DNA from: CAMAVH01 sp036500145
GTDB taxonomy: Bacteria > Pseudomonadota > Alphaproteobacteria > SMXQ01
Direction: 5' to 3'
DNA length: 64,000 nt
Assembly: GCA_036500145.1 (NCBI GenBank)
Contig: DASYCO010000042.1
Location: 27,871 to 91,870, forward strand
A model generated the notes under the pieces. That model was not told the DNA's origin and ran no database searches. It saw only the letters and a list, made by a program, of their open reading frames with translations. Positions 24,790-33,608 of this stretch are shown here, piece after piece. Every line of letters begins with the position of its first letter. Within the stretch, counting starts at the first letter, position 1. Position numbers and translations under genes: made by a program.

Positions 24790-25431
24790 ATGGCATCCAA
24801 CGATTCGCTCAACATCGCCAACCTGCTCGCCAACAACGCCAGCTGGGCCCGCCAGGTCGAAACCGAGACCCCCGGCTTCTTCCGCGGGCTGGCCAGCCAG
24901 CAGGCCCCCAAATACCTGTGGATCGGCTGCTCCGACAGCCGCGTGCCGGCGAACGAGGTGGTCGGCCTGCAGCCCGGCGAGCTGTTTGTCCACCGCAACG
25001 TCGCCAACCTGGTCCAGCACGCCGACCTCAACTGCCTCTCCGTCGCCCAGTTCGCCGTCGAGGTGCTGAAGGTCAGCCACATCCTCGTCTGCGGCCATTA
25101 CGGCTGCGGCGGCGTGCGCGCCGCGCTGCATGGCGACCGCATCGGCCTGGCCGAACATTGGATCCGCCCGATCCGCGACCTCTGCGAGGAGCACCGCGCC
25201 GCGCTCGACGCCCTGCCGGACGACGAGGCGCGCGTCACGCGCCTCTGCGAGCTCAACGTGCTGCGCCAGTCGCGCAACCTGCTGCACACCCAGGTGGTGC
25301 AGGACTGCTGGGCGCGCGGCCAGCCGCTGGCGATCCATCCGGTGATCTACGGCTTGAAGGACGGCCTGCTGCACGAACTGACGACGCCCATCGTCTCCTC
25401 GGCGCAGGGCATCGACCTGCTCCACGCCTGA
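24790..25431 (+). CDS. can: Beta-class carbonic anhydrase
   Basis: A 213-residue zinc enzyme that interconverts CO2 and bicarbonate, supplying bicarbonate for carboxylations such as acetyl-CoA carboxylase. Zinc ligands and the dyad are visible: WIGCSDSRVPANEV (Cys, Asp, Arg) and ILVCGHYGCGGVRAAL (His and Cys). FVHRNVANLV is the conserved substrate-pocket segment. The length and C-terminal ALHPVIYGLKDGLL-like motif (here AIHPVIYGLKDGLL) match E. coli Can. GGAGACAG upstream of the ATG at 24790 is a reasonable ribosome binding site. Confidence 0.95.
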   Translation: MASNDSLNIANLLANNASWARQVETETPGFFRGLASQQAPKYLWIGCSDSRVPANEVVGLQPGELFVHRNVANLVQHADLNCLSVAQFAVEVLKVSHILVCGHYGCGGVRAALHGDRIGLAEHWIRPIRDLCEEHRAALDALPDDEARVTRLCELNVLRQSRNLLHTQVVQDCWARGQPLAIHPVIYGLKDGLLHELTTPIVSSAQGIDLLHA

Positions 25432-25436
25432 CGCCG

Positions 25437-25463
25437 GGAAAGCCCTATGGATAAAGGGCTTCC
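25437..25463. terminator. Weak hairpin between convergent genes
   Basis: AAGCCCT (25440-25446) pairs with AGGGCTT (25455-25461) in the short gap between the carbonic anhydrase and the leftward membrane protein. It has no clear T-run on either side. It may serve as a bidirectional terminator. Evidence is limited to position and the 7-bp stem. Confidence 0.35.
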
Positions 25464-25469
25464 GACGCC

Positions 25470-26213
25470 TCAGCGATAGGTCAGGATGTCGAAGACGTCG
25501 CCCAGCCGCCGGTTCTCGGCCGGCTTCTCCAGCGGCTCGAACCAGCGGAGATAGGCGGCGATCAGGGCGCTGTAGACGGCAGCCGCGAACAGCTTGCCGA
25601 GCAGGCCGCCGAGCCCGGCGGAGAACGGCACGCCGAGCAGCAGGTTGAGCGCGCCGAAGAAGCCGATCTGGTCGAACACCAGGACGGCCGAGGCCGACAG
25701 CCAGAGGCGGACCAGCGACGGCGTGCTGAACAGGGCGCCGAGCCATTCGTAGATCAGGATGATCATCAGGCAGTCGATGAAGAGCAGCAGGCTGCCCCAG
25801 ACCATCAGGCCGCCGACGTCGTTGAGCAGGGCGAGGTCGAGCTGCTGGCCTTCGACGGGCGCCAGGATCTCGTGCTGGCGCAGGATCAGCAGCAGCGCCA
25901 CGGCGAGGAAATTCCCGAGCAGCAGGCCGTAGATCGGCTGGCGCACCGTCGGCGCGTCCTCGCGGATGTAGACGAGCAGCAGCAGCATCAATTTGCCCGT
26001 GAACAGCACGACCGAGCCCGGCGACAGGCTCAGGCTGGGGGCGAACTGCACGTAGAGGCTGGTGGCGAGGTAGTTTTCTAGGAAATGCAGGCTGCCCAGG
26101 GCGCAGAAGAAGGCCCCGAGCCCGACGAGATGGCGAAAGCGGAACAGGAGCAGCATAGCGCCGTAATAGACGCAGAACTCCGCGATCAGCAGGATCAGTT
26201 CATGCCAAGCCAT
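25470..26213 (-). CDS. Stand-alone polytopic membrane protein resembling sensor membrane modules
   Basis: A 247-residue protein with about seven hydrophobic helices. Motif-like stretches are LLFRFRHLVGLGAFFCALGSLHFLENYL and LSPGSVVLFTGKLMLLLLVYIREDAP, in pieces. From memory, similar sequences form the N-terminal membrane part of histidine kinases and diguanylate cyclases in Rhodospirillales. Here nothing is fused: the protein ends 20 residues after the last helix (DVFDILTYR). The start MAWHELILL (26213) follows AAGGGGGGGAC. The upstream in-frame ATG at 26273 would add only Gly/Arg-rich residues. It lies 68 bp downstream of the phosphoacceptor-only gene, suggesting a split sensor. That link is inference. 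Confidence 0.75.
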   Translation of the reverse strand: MAWHELILLIAEFCVYYGAMLLLFRFRHLVGLGAFFCALGSLHFLENYLATSLYVQFAPSLSLSPGSVVLFTGKLMLLLLVYIREDAPTVRQPIYGLLLGNFLAVALLLILRQHEILAPVEGQQLDLALLNDVGGLMVWGSLLLFIDCLMIILIYEWLGALFSTPSLVRLWLSASAVLVFDQIGFFGALNLLLGVPFSAGLGGLLGKLFAAAVYSALIAAYLRWFEPLEKPAENRRLGDVFDILTYR

Positions 26214-26281
26214 CTGCGTCCCCCCCCTTGGCGATCCCCTCGCCGGTCCGCGCGCCGTTCGGCGCCCGAACATTAACCATG

Positions 26282-26500
26282 TTACCTATTTGTGCCGAGC
26301 TTCAGCCGTTTGGCAAGGGCGGCGCCTTGCATGGCGGCGGCATGGATCTTTTCCGCATGGCCGGACTGCGGACTGCCGGCCGGCGCATCCTCCATGATGA
26401 ACTGCGCGTAGCCGAGGATCGCGCCGAACAGGTTGTTCAGGTCATGCACCGCGGCCGCAAGGGACGGCCCATCTTCTTGATGATCGTCAGTCACGTTCAT
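26282..26500 (-). CDS. Small protein equal to a histidine-kinase phosphoacceptor (DHp) domain only
   Basis: A 72-residue protein starting MNVTDDHQEDGPSLAAA. Residues 15-65 match the HisKA-type dimerisation helices: H-box AVHDLNNLFGAILGYAQFI, with the HDLNN form used by kinases whose H-box reads HDFNN, and a second helix HAEKIHAAAMQGAALAKRL. No ATPase domain follows, and the frame ends at once. It could be phosphorylated in trans, act as a phosphotransfer or dimerisation partner, or bind a regulator. An in-frame ATG at 26572 is less likely. It lies upstream of the membrane sensor-like gene and is divergent from a NarL-type regulator. Confidence 0.72.
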   Translation of the reverse strand: MNVTDDHQEDGPSLAAAVHDLNNLFGAILGYAQFIMEDAPAGSPQSGHAEKIHAAAMQGAALAKRLKLGTNR

Positions 26501-26621
26501 TCTGCCCAATAGTCTCGGCCCTAATCTGATTCGGCCGCACGCCTTGCCGCGTCCGTCGAAAGACATAAACACGAAGTCCGGTTAACGAACATTTTATATT
26601 CTTTCGTATAAGACTTCATTC

Positions 26622-27323
26622 ATGGCGACCGAAGACGCTACCCCCGCAGACCAGGCCCCGGCCGAGCCGTCCGTGCTCATCGCCGACGACCATCCGCTCT
26701 ATCGCGACGCGCTCGAATCGCTGATCCGGCGCGCCCCCGGCCTGCGTCTGGCCGGCGCCGTGACCAACCTGCCCGAAGCGCTGATGGTGCTGGTCGCCGC
26801 GCCTTGCGACCTCGTGCTGCTCGACCTCATGATGCCGGGCATGAACGGCGTCGAGAGCCTCTACAAGGTCCATCACCTGCGGCCCGAAGCCAAGATCGTG
26901 CTGATTTCCGGGCAGATGGACCGCGCCATCGTCACCGCAGGGCTCGCCGCCGGCGCGGTCGGCTTCCTCTCGAAGGCCTGCACGCCTGACACCATCCTCG
27001 CCGCGCTGCGCCTCGTGCTGACGGGCGCATCCTACGTGCCGTCCGACCTCATGTGGGGCGAGGCGCCGCCGCGCCCGCCGGAGGCTCCCGGCAAGCCCAA
27101 GCCGGCCGCCGGCGACGACGCCGTCCTCAGCGACCGCGAGATCGACGTGCTGCATCTGCTCGCCGAAGGCGCCTCGCACAAGGAGATCGGCCGCGAGCTC
27201 GGCCTCGCCGAAGTGACCATCAAGCTGCACACGCAGCGGATCGTGCGCAAGCTCGGCGCCAAGAACCGCGCCGCCGCCATCGCCATGGCCGTGCGCGACG
27301 GCCTCATCCGCATCCATCACTGA
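26622..27323 (+). CDS. NarL/FixJ-family response regulator
   Basis: A 233-residue transcription factor. The receiver domain (residues 17-135) has the acidic pair IADDHP, the phosphorylated Asp in LLDLMMPGMNG (about Asp68) and the Lys in FLSKACTP. A Pro-rich linker leads to a LuxR-type HTH: LSDREIDVLHLLAEGASHKEIG then LGLAEVTIKLHTQRIVRKLGAKNR, in pieces. It is divergent from the phosphoacceptor-only gene, and the 121-bp gap is AT-rich with CTTTCGTATAAGAC near the start. No complete cognate kinase lies next to it. Confidence 0.93.
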   Translation: MATEDATPADQAPAEPSVLIADDHPLYRDALESLIRRAPGLRLAGAVTNLPEALMVLVAAPCDLVLLDLMMPGMNGVESLYKVHHLRPEAKIVLISGQMDRAIVTAGLAAGAVGFLSKACTPDTILAALRLVLTGASYVPSDLMWGEAPPRPPEAPGKPKPAAGDDAVLSDREIDVLHLLAEGASHKEIGRELGLAEVTIKLHTQRIVRKLGAKNRAAAIAMAVRDGLIRIHH

Positions 27324-27721
27324 GGCCTCGGCACCCGGGCCTCTTGCGGCGACGCCGCGAGCCCGACAGGCGTCTATCGCAACGTATAGGCGACGGGCCC
27401 GCCCCTCATACCGGCGCACATTATACCTCGCACGGTTTGTCTCCCCAGCCGTCCCTTTGCTACCCATGTCGACGTCGCCCCGTGCGGGATGCGTTCCCGC
27501 GCCGGCCAGAAAATCGAAACGGAAAAACTGAAACGTAAGAGCGCGAACGGTGGCGCATCCGCCGCCGGCATACCTCGAACGGATACTACCCTGGGTTGCC
27601 GAGCCGCCGTTCGCAGCAAATTACATCAAATTGAATCTAATGATCTTCTCGACGCGATTAACACAATCTCAACGTCGGTCGCTCACAGTCTATTCAAATA
27701 CCAGACACCCGGAGATGATCG
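27324..27721. promoter_or_regulatory. Leader region of the chemotaxis operon
   Basis: About 400 bp without a supported gene. Short frames here have poor codon use and no family resemblance. The right half (27590-27715) is less GC-rich than the coding sequence and should hold the cheW promoter, with GGAGATGATCG as ribosome binding site before the ATG at 27722. I did not find a clear sigma-28 or sigma-54 consensus by eye. Confidence 0.4.
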
Positions 27722-28216
27722 ATGATCGCCGATACCGCCAACGCCAAGACGACCGCCGCGCAGCCGCCGCTCGCGGAAAACGCCACGACCGACTACGTGA
27801 CCTTCCGCATGGGAAGCCAGATGTTCGGCGTGCCGGTGCAGCGCGTGCAGGACATCCTCGTTCCGGACCGCATCGCGCCCGTGCCGCTGGCGCCGTCGGA
27901 AGTGCGCGGCCTCATCAACCTGCGCGGCCGCATCGTCACCGTCATCGACGTGCGCATCCGCCTCGGCCTCAAGGACGCGCGCGAAGCTTCGGCCCGCGCC
28001 ATGGGCGTCACCGTCGAGAGCGGGCATGAGCTCTACACGCTGCTGGTCGACCACGTCGGCGACGTCATCACGCTGGCGAGCGATAGCTTCGAAGCCAATC
28101 CGGCGACGATCGACAGCCTCTGGAAGGATTTCTCCAAGGGCGTCCATCGCCTCTCCGATCAGCTGATGGTCGTGCTCGACATCGACCGCCTGCTCGACAT
28201 CCGCGCCCGCAACTGA
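27722..28216 (+). CDS. cheW: Chemotaxis adaptor CheW
   Basis: A 164-residue adaptor that links chemoreceptors to CheA in the polar array. The CheW beta-barrels are seen in DYVTFRMGSQMFGVPVQRVQDIL, in pieces, then the hallmark GLINLRGRIVTVIDVRIRLGL with the conserved NLRG, and VDHVGDVITL. A 25-residue Ala/Thr-rich leader precedes the domain. It is the first gene of a cheW-cheA-cheY-cheB-cheR-cheY-cheZ operon, 10 bp before cheA. Confidence 0.95.
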   Translation: MIADTANAKTTAAQPPLAENATTDYVTFRMGSQMFGVPVQRVQDILVPDRIAPVPLAPSEVRGLINLRGRIVTVIDVRIRLGLKDAREASARAMGVTVESGHELYTLLVDHVGDVITLASDSFEANPATIDSLWKDFSKGVHRLSDQLMVVLDIDRLLDIRARN

Positions 28217-28226
28217 ACCGGGGGAC

Positions 28227-31058
28227 ATGACCATGGACGACCTGCTGCAAGAATTCCTCACCGAAGCTTCCGAGAACCTCGCGATCCTCGACGTCGAACT
28301 GGTCAAGTTCGAGCAGGACCCGAACAACGCGGGCATTCTCCAGAACATCTTTCGCCTCGTGCACACGGTGAAGGGCACCTGCGGCTTCCTCGGCCTGTCG
28401 CGCCTCGAAGCCGTCGCCCACGCGGGCGAGAACGTGCTCGGCAAGTTCCGCGACGGCGAGCTGACCGTGACGCCGCTTGCCGTCACCCTCATCCTGCGCT
28501 GCCTCGACGGCATCCGCGCCATCCTCGGCACGCTCGAGCAGACCGGCCAGGAGCCCGAAGGCGACGACTCCGCGCTGATCGCCGAGCTGAACGCGCTGGC
28601 CGCCGGAGAGACGGCCGCCGCCTGCGCGGCCGCCGACGCGACCACTGGCGCCGAGCCGGACTGCACGCTCGCCGGCCACAACGACGACCAGGGCCCCGTC
28701 CTCAACGAGCATGGCTTCCCGGTCGCCGCCGAGCTGCTGGCCGAAGTGGCCCAGGCGCTCGCCGCCCAGGGCATCCCCAACATCGACCTCGGCGCGACCG
28801 AAGCCGCCGCCGAAGAGGCGATGCTCGCCATGATGATGGAAGCCGAGCAGCAGCGCGCGCCCGCGCCGGCTCCCGTCCCGGCCCATGCCCCGGCGCACGC
28901 CACCGAGCACGCCGCGCCGGCTCCCGTCGGCGAAGTGAAGGAATCCGCCGTCGCCGCCGCCTCGATCCGCGTCAGCGTCGACATCCTCGAGAACCTGATG
29001 ACCCTGGTCAGCGAGCTCGTGCTGACGCGCAACCAGCTTCTGCAGATGGTGCGCGTGCGCGAGGACAGCGAGTTCAAGACGCCGCTGCAGCGCCTCAGCC
29101 ACATCACGACCGAGCTGCAGGAAGGCGTGATGAAGAGCCGCATGCAGCCGATCGGCAACGCCTGGTCGAAGCTGCCGCGCATCGTGCGCGACCTCAGCAT
29201 CGAACTCGACAAGAAGATCGAGCTCGTCATGCAGGGCGCCGAGACGGAACTCGACCGCCAGCTGCTCGAGCTGATCAAGGATCCGCTAACCCACATGGTC
29301 CGCAACTCCGTCGACCACGGCCTCGAGGCGACGAACAAGGACCGCGTGCTCGCCGGCAAGAGCGAAGTCGGCAAGATCACGCTCAAGGCCTACCACGAGG
29401 GCGGCCACATCATCATCTCGATCGCCGACGACGGCCGCGGCCTGAACGCGGAGAAGATCCGCGCCAAGGCGCTCGCCAACGGCCTCACCACCGAGGCCGA
29501 GCTCGAGACGATGAGCGACCATCAGCTCTTCCAGTTCATCTTCCGCGCCGGCTTCTCCACCGCCGACAAGGTCACCAGCGTGTCCGGCCGCGGCGTCGGC
29601 ATGGACGTGGTGCGCAGCAACATCGAGAAGATCGGCGGCACCATCGAGCTGCGTTCTGCGTTCGGCGCCGGCACGACCTTCACGATCAAGATCCCGCTGA
29701 CCCTCGCCATCGTGTCGGCGCTGGTCGTGGAATGCGCCAAGCAGCGCTTCGCCATTCCGCAGATCAACGTCCTCGAGCTGGTCCGCACCTCGCGCAACAG
29801 CGAGGCCCGCATCGAGGAGATCAACCGCTCGCCGGTGCTGCGCCTGCGCGACCGCCTGCTGCCGCTGGTCTCCCTCGACCGCCTGCTCAAGATCGACGAC
29901 GGCACCGACATCGCCGACGAAGGCCGCTCCATCGTCATCGCCCAGGTCGGCAACACGAAGTTCGGCATGATCGTCGACCGCGTGTTCGACACCGAGGAAA
30001 TCGTCGTGAAGCCCGTCTCCACGATGATGCGCGGCCTGCCCTTCTATTCCGGCAACACCATCCTCGGCGACGGCAACGTCATCATGATCCTCGACCCGCA
30101 CGGCGTCGCCAACTCCCTCGGCAACGCCCAGCTCGAGGAGACCAAGGCGGCGGAGGCGGCGAAGCTGCAGCAGGCCCAGACCACCACGTCCTTCCTGCTG
30201 TTCCGCGCCGGCGGGCCCGAGGTCAAGGCCATCCCGCTCGGCCTCGTCACGCGCATCGAGCGCATCCCGGCGGCGAACGTGGAGCACACCCAGGGCCGCT
30301 ACGTCGTGCAGTACCGCGACCATCTCATGCCGCTGGTGCCGTTCGGCGAAAGCCAGGAATGGCGCACGGAAGAGACCTACTCGGTCCTCGTCTTCACCGA
30401 GCGCGACCGCTCGGTGGGCCTCGTGGTCGACACCATCGTCGACATCGTCGAGGACGGCATGGACATCGCGCTGACCGCCAACCAGCCGGGCCTGCTCGGC
30501 AGCTCGGTGATCGCGGGCGCGGCGACCGACGTGATCGACGCCGGCCACTTCCTCACCCTCGGCTTCCAGGACTGGTTCGGCGCCGCCGGCCAGGGCGAGG
30601 GCTCCGCGCCCTCCGACCGGCGCGAAGCGCTCCTGGTCGACGACAGCCTGTTCTTCCGCAACCTGATGACGCCCTACCTCTCGGCCGCCGGCTGGAAGGT
30701 CACGACCTGCAAGGACGCCGAAGAGGCCCTCCGGCTGCGCGAGGCGGGGCGGCACTTCGCCGTGATCGTCAGCGACATCGAGATGCCGGGCCTCGGCGGC
30801 ATGGGCTTCGCCCGCGACGTGAAGGCGGACCCGCGCTGGCACGAAACGCCCTTCGTCGCCCTCTCCGCCCTCTCCACCCAGGGCATCGTCGAGCAGAGCT
30901 ACAACGCCGGCTGCGACCACTACGTCGCCAAGTCGAACCGCGAAGAGCTGCTGCGCACCATGAACAAGGCCGTGAACGACGCCGTGTCGAGCATGGAAGT
31001 CCGCCAGAGCGCGACGCCTGCCCGCCAGGCCGACGTCGACGCATGGCGCGCCGCCTAA
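28227..31058 (+). CDS. cheA: Hybrid chemotaxis kinase CheA with two CheW domains and a receiver
   Basis: A 943-residue cytosolic kinase. Order of domains: Hpt (residues 3-105, phospho-His46 in RLVHTVKGTCGFLG), an acidic Ala/Pro-rich linker with no clear P2, P3 dimerisation (about 245-300), ATPase (NSVDHG about 360, ADDGRGL about 400, GRGVGMDVV about 453), CheW-like domain 1 (about 490-631), a second CheW-like domain (about 654-784), and a C-terminal receiver (about 800-911, LVDDSLFF, phospho-Asp in VIVSDIEMPG, Lys in VAKSN). The receiver may act as a phosphate sink or adaptation element. Starts at 28227 (MTMDD) and 28233 are both possible. Confidence 0.95.
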   Translation: MTMDDLLQEFLTEASENLAILDVELVKFEQDPNNAGILQNIFRLVHTVKGTCGFLGLSRLEAVAHAGENVLGKFRDGELTVTPLAVTLILRCLDGIRAILGTLEQTGQEPEGDDSALIAELNALAAGETAAACAAADATTGAEPDCTLAGHNDDQGPVLNEHGFPVAAELLAEVAQALAAQGIPNIDLGATEAAAEEAMLAMMMEAEQQRAPAPAPVPAHAPAHATEHAAPAPVGEVKESAVAAASIRVSVDILENLMTLVSELVLTRNQLLQMVRVREDSEFKTPLQRLSHITTELQEGVMKSRMQPIGNAWSKLPRIVRDLSIELDKKIELVMQGAETELDRQLLELIKDPLTHMVRNSVDHGLEATNKDRVLAGKSEVGKITLKAYHEGGHIIISIADDGRGLNAEKIRAKALANGLTTEAELETMSDHQLFQFIFRAGFSTADKVTSVSGRGVGMDVVRSNIEKIGGTIELRSAFGAGTTFTIKIPLTLAIVSALVVECAKQRFAIPQINVLELVRTSRNSEARIEEINRSPVLRLRDRLLPLVSLDRLLKIDDGTDIADEGRSIVIAQVGNTKFGMIVDRVFDTEEIVVKPVSTMMRGLPFYSGNTILGDGNVIMILDPHGVANSLGNAQLEETKAAEAAKLQQAQTTTSFLLFRAGGPEVKAIPLGLVTRIERIPAANVEHTQGRYVVQYRDHLMPLVPFGESQEWRTEETYSVLVFTERDRSVGLVVDTIVDIVEDGMDIALTANQPGLLGSSVIAGAATDVIDAGHFLTLGFQDWFGAAGQGEGSAPSDRREALLVDDSLFFRNLMTPYLSAAGWKVTTCKDAEEALRLREAGRHFAVIVSDIEMPGLGGMGFARDVKADPRWHETPFVALSALSTQGIVEQSYNAGCDHYVAKSNREELLRTMNKAVNDAVSSMEVRQSATPARQADVDAWRAA

Positions 31059-31083
31059 CGATCCCCGAAGCAAGGACATAGCC

Positions 31084-31473
31084 GTGAACGCCGCGCCGCA
31101 AAGCCTCTCCTGCCTCCTCGTCGACGATTCGAGCACGATCCGCACGATCGTCCGGCCGATGCTCGTCAACCTCGGTTGCCGCGTGACCGAGGCCGCCGAC
31201 GGCCAGCAGGCCCTCGAGGCCTGCGCCAAGGAGCTTCCCGTCGCCATCCTGCTCGACTGGAACATGCCGGTGATGAACGGCCTGGACTTCCTCAAGGCGC
31301 TCCGCGCGACGCCGGGCGGCGACGCGCCGGTCGTCATCTTCTGCACCACCGAGAACGACATCTCGCGCATCAGCGCCGCCATCGAGGCCGGCGCCAACGA
31401 ATACATCATGAAGCCGTTCGACCAGGAGATCTTGCGCAGCAAGTTCCTCCAGGTCGGCCTGATCGGCGAGTAA
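31084..31473 (+). CDS. cheY: Chemotaxis response regulator CheY (first copy)
   Basis: A 129-residue single receiver domain. It contains LLVDDSSTIR (acidic pair), the phospho-Asp in AILLDWNMPVMNG (about Asp57), the Thr in VIFCTTEND and the Lys in YIMKPFDQEI. The start is a GTG at 31084, preceded by AAGGACATAGCC. The stop codon overlaps the cheB start (TAATG). It probably carries phosphate from CheA to the flagellar switch or acts as a sink. The second CheY at 33609 makes the roles ambiguous. Confidence 0.93.
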   Translation: MNAAPQSLSCLLVDDSSTIRTIVRPMLVNLGCRVTEAADGQQALEACAKELPVAILLDWNMPVMNGLDFLKALRATPGGDAPVVIFCTTENDISRISAAIEAGANEYIMKPFDQEILRSKFLQVGLIGE

Positions 31474-32645
31474 TGGCCGACGGCCGAACGGACAGCAGCA
31501 AAATGGACCCCATGCCCTCCACAGCAGCCGCGAAGACCGCGCCGGACCGCACGATCAAGGTGATGGTCGTCGACGATTCGGCGGTCATCCGCGGACTTCT
31601 GCAGCGCATCCTGGCGACCGACCCGTCGATCGAGGTCGTCGCCTCGGCCTCCAACGGCCAGGCGGCGATCCAGATGCTGCGCAAGCACGACATCCAGGTC
31701 GCCATCCTCGACATCGAGATGCCGGTCATGGACGGCCTCAGCGCGCTGCCCCAGCTGCTCGAGATCGACCCGGACCTCAAGGTCATCGTCGCCTCTACGC
31801 TGACCCAGCGCAACGCCGAGATCAGCATGAAGGCGCTCGACCTCGGCGCCACCGACTACCTGCCCAAGCCGACCAGCCCGCGCGAGATCAACGCCGACGG
31901 CAGCTTCCACCGCGAGTTGCTCGGCAAGATCCATTCCCTGGCGAACCGCCCACGGCTGCGCCCGCGCCGCCTGGTGCCGGTCAGCGCGCCGTCGCCCCAT
32001 GCCCCGGCGCCGCGCCCGACGCTGGCGAAGCGCCCCGTGGTGCTGCGCAAGGCGCCGACCGCGATGGCCGGGGCGCTTGCCATCGGCAGCTCGACCGGCG
32101 GCCCCCAGGCCCTGTTCACCCTGCTGCGCAGCCTGCCCAAGACGTTGACGGTGCCGGTGTTCATCACCCAGCACATGCCGAAGCTCTTCACCGCCATTCT
32201 GGCGCAGCACATCACCCGCAACTGCGGCCAGGTCTGCAATGAAGGCGTCGACGGCGAGAGCGTCGAGGCCGGCCGCATCTACCTGGCGCCCGGCGACCGC
32301 CACATGCTGATCGAGCCGAAGGGCGGGCGCATGGTCGTCCGCCTCACGGACGACCCGCCGGAGAACTTCTGCCGCCCCTCCGTCGACCCGATGCTGCGCA
32401 GCCTGTCCGCCCTGTACGGCCCCAAGCTGCTCGGCGTCATCCTCACCGGCATGGGCAGCGACGGCCTGGCCGGCGCGCGCCAGCTGACGGCGGCCGGCGG
32501 CCACCTGATCGCCCAGGACGAAGCCTCCAGCGTCGTCTGGGGCATGCCCGGGGCCGTCGCGATGGCCGGCCTCTGCTCGGCCGTGCTGCCGCTGCCGGAA
32601 CTCGCGCCCTACATCGGCCACCTGCTGCCGCGAGTCGCGCCATGA
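31473..32645 (+). CDS. cheB: Protein-glutamate methylesterase CheB
   Basis: A 390-residue chemotaxis adaptation enzyme. The N-terminal receiver domain has VMVVDDSAVIRG and the phospho-Asp in AILDIEMPVMDG. A Pro/Arg-rich linker joins it to the methylesterase domain, with the catalytic Ser in IGSSTGGPQAL, His in ITQHMPKLF, and Asp in LTGMGSDGL. It removes methyl groups from chemoreceptors when phosphorylated. Its ATG overlaps the cheY stop (TAATG), and its own stop overlaps the cheR start (ATGA), so the three are translationally coupled. Confidence 0.95.
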   Translation: MADGRTDSSKMDPMPSTAAAKTAPDRTIKVMVVDDSAVIRGLLQRILATDPSIEVVASASNGQAAIQMLRKHDIQVAILDIEMPVMDGLSALPQLLEIDPDLKVIVASTLTQRNAEISMKALDLGATDYLPKPTSPREINADGSFHRELLGKIHSLANRPRLRPRRLVPVSAPSPHAPAPRPTLAKRPVVLRKAPTAMAGALAIGSSTGGPQALFTLLRSLPKTLTVPVFITQHMPKLFTAILAQHITRNCGQVCNEGVDGESVEAGRIYLAPGDRHMLIEPKGGRMVVRLTDDPPENFCRPSVDPMLRSLSALYGPKLLGVILTGMGSDGLAGARQLTAAGGHLIAQDEASSVVWGMPGAVAMAGLCSAVLPLPELAPYIGHLLPRVAP

Positions 32646-33556
32646 ACGACAGCGAGCTCGAATTCATGGCCGCCCTGCTCAAGCAGAATTCCGGCCTGAT
32701 CGTCAGCAAGGAAAAGGTCTACCTGCTGGAGAACCGGCTGGCGCCGATCGCGCGCCTGCACGGCTTCAGCGACCTGAACGCGCTGATCGAGGCGCTGCGC
32801 CGCAAGTCCGCGCCCGCCCTGCTCGACGACGTGGTCGAGGCGATGACGACCAACGAGTCGTTCTTCTTCCGCGACGGCAAGCCGTTCGACCTGTTCCGCG
32901 ACAAGGTGCTGCCCGACCTGATCGCCAAGCGCGCCGCCACCAAGACCCTGCGCATCTGGTGCGCCGCCGCCTCGACCGGCCAGGAGCCCTACAGCCTCGC
33001 CATGCTGCTGAAGGAGAAGGCCGCCGCGCTGGCTGGCTGGAAGATCCACATCGTCGGCACCGACATCTCGCGCAAGGCGCTCGACCGCGCCAAGGCCGGC
33101 ATCTACAGCCAGTTCGAGGTGCAGCGCGGCCTGCCCGTGCAGATGCTGGTCAAGTACTTCGACAAGTCGGGCGACGTCTGGCAGGTCAAGCCAGACATCC
33201 GCGCCATGGTCGACTACCGCCTGTTCAACCTGCTCCACGACCTGCGCCCGCTCGGCCAGTTCGACGTCGTGTTCTGCCGCAACGTGCTGATCTACTTCGA
33301 TCTCCCCACCAAGGAGCGCGTGCTCGACGGGATCAGCCGCCTGCTGACGCCCGACGGCTCGCTGTTCCTCGGCGGCGCCGAGACGGTGTTCGGCGTGAGC
33401 AACCTGTTCAAGCCCTGCGACGGCCTGCACGGCCTCTACTGCCACGCCGGCGCGGCCGCTGCCGCGCATGGCGCCCCCCATCCGCCGGCCGGGCCCGTCC
33501 CGCCGGCGAAGGTTCCGCCCCCACGCCCGCTCGCCGCGGGCGCGCGCGGCGCCTGA
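32642..33556 (+). CDS. cheR: Chemoreceptor glutamate methyltransferase CheR
   Basis: A 304-residue SAM-dependent enzyme that methylates receptor glutamates. The N-terminal helical domain ends in MTTNESFFFRD. The SAM domain shows LRIWCAAASTGQEPYSLAM, HIVGTDISRKAL and FDVVFCRNVLIYFD, all CheR hallmarks. The C-terminal 35 or so residues are an Ala/Pro-rich low-complexity tail. The start lies in the ATGA overlap with cheB. Confidence 0.95.
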   Translation: MNDSELEFMAALLKQNSGLIVSKEKVYLLENRLAPIARLHGFSDLNALIEALRRKSAPALLDDVVEAMTTNESFFFRDGKPFDLFRDKVLPDLIAKRAATKTLRIWCAAASTGQEPYSLAMLLKEKAAALAGWKIHIVGTDISRKALDRAKAGIYSQFEVQRGLPVQMLVKYFDKSGDVWQVKPDIRAMVDYRLFNLLHDLRPLGQFDVVFCRNVLIYFDLPTKERVLDGISRLLTPDGSLFLGGAETVFGVSNLFKPCDGLHGLYCHAGAAAAAHGAPHPPAGPVPPAKVPPPRPLAAGARGA

Positions 33557-33608
33557 CCGCCTAAGCCGACATCAACGACTTACATCCGCCGAGACCAGGA
33601 GAGCTACG

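Noticed and set aside
27489..27725. 78-codon frame in the cheW leader
   Set aside because: Poor codon use, no ribosome site, no family resemblance. The region fits a promoter and leader better.
29286..32621. 1111-codon leftward frame antisense to cheA, cheY and cheB
   Set aside because: A mirror of GC-rich codons. Product is Asp/Val/Gly/Ala-rich with no family pattern, while the sense strand has complete chemotaxis genes.
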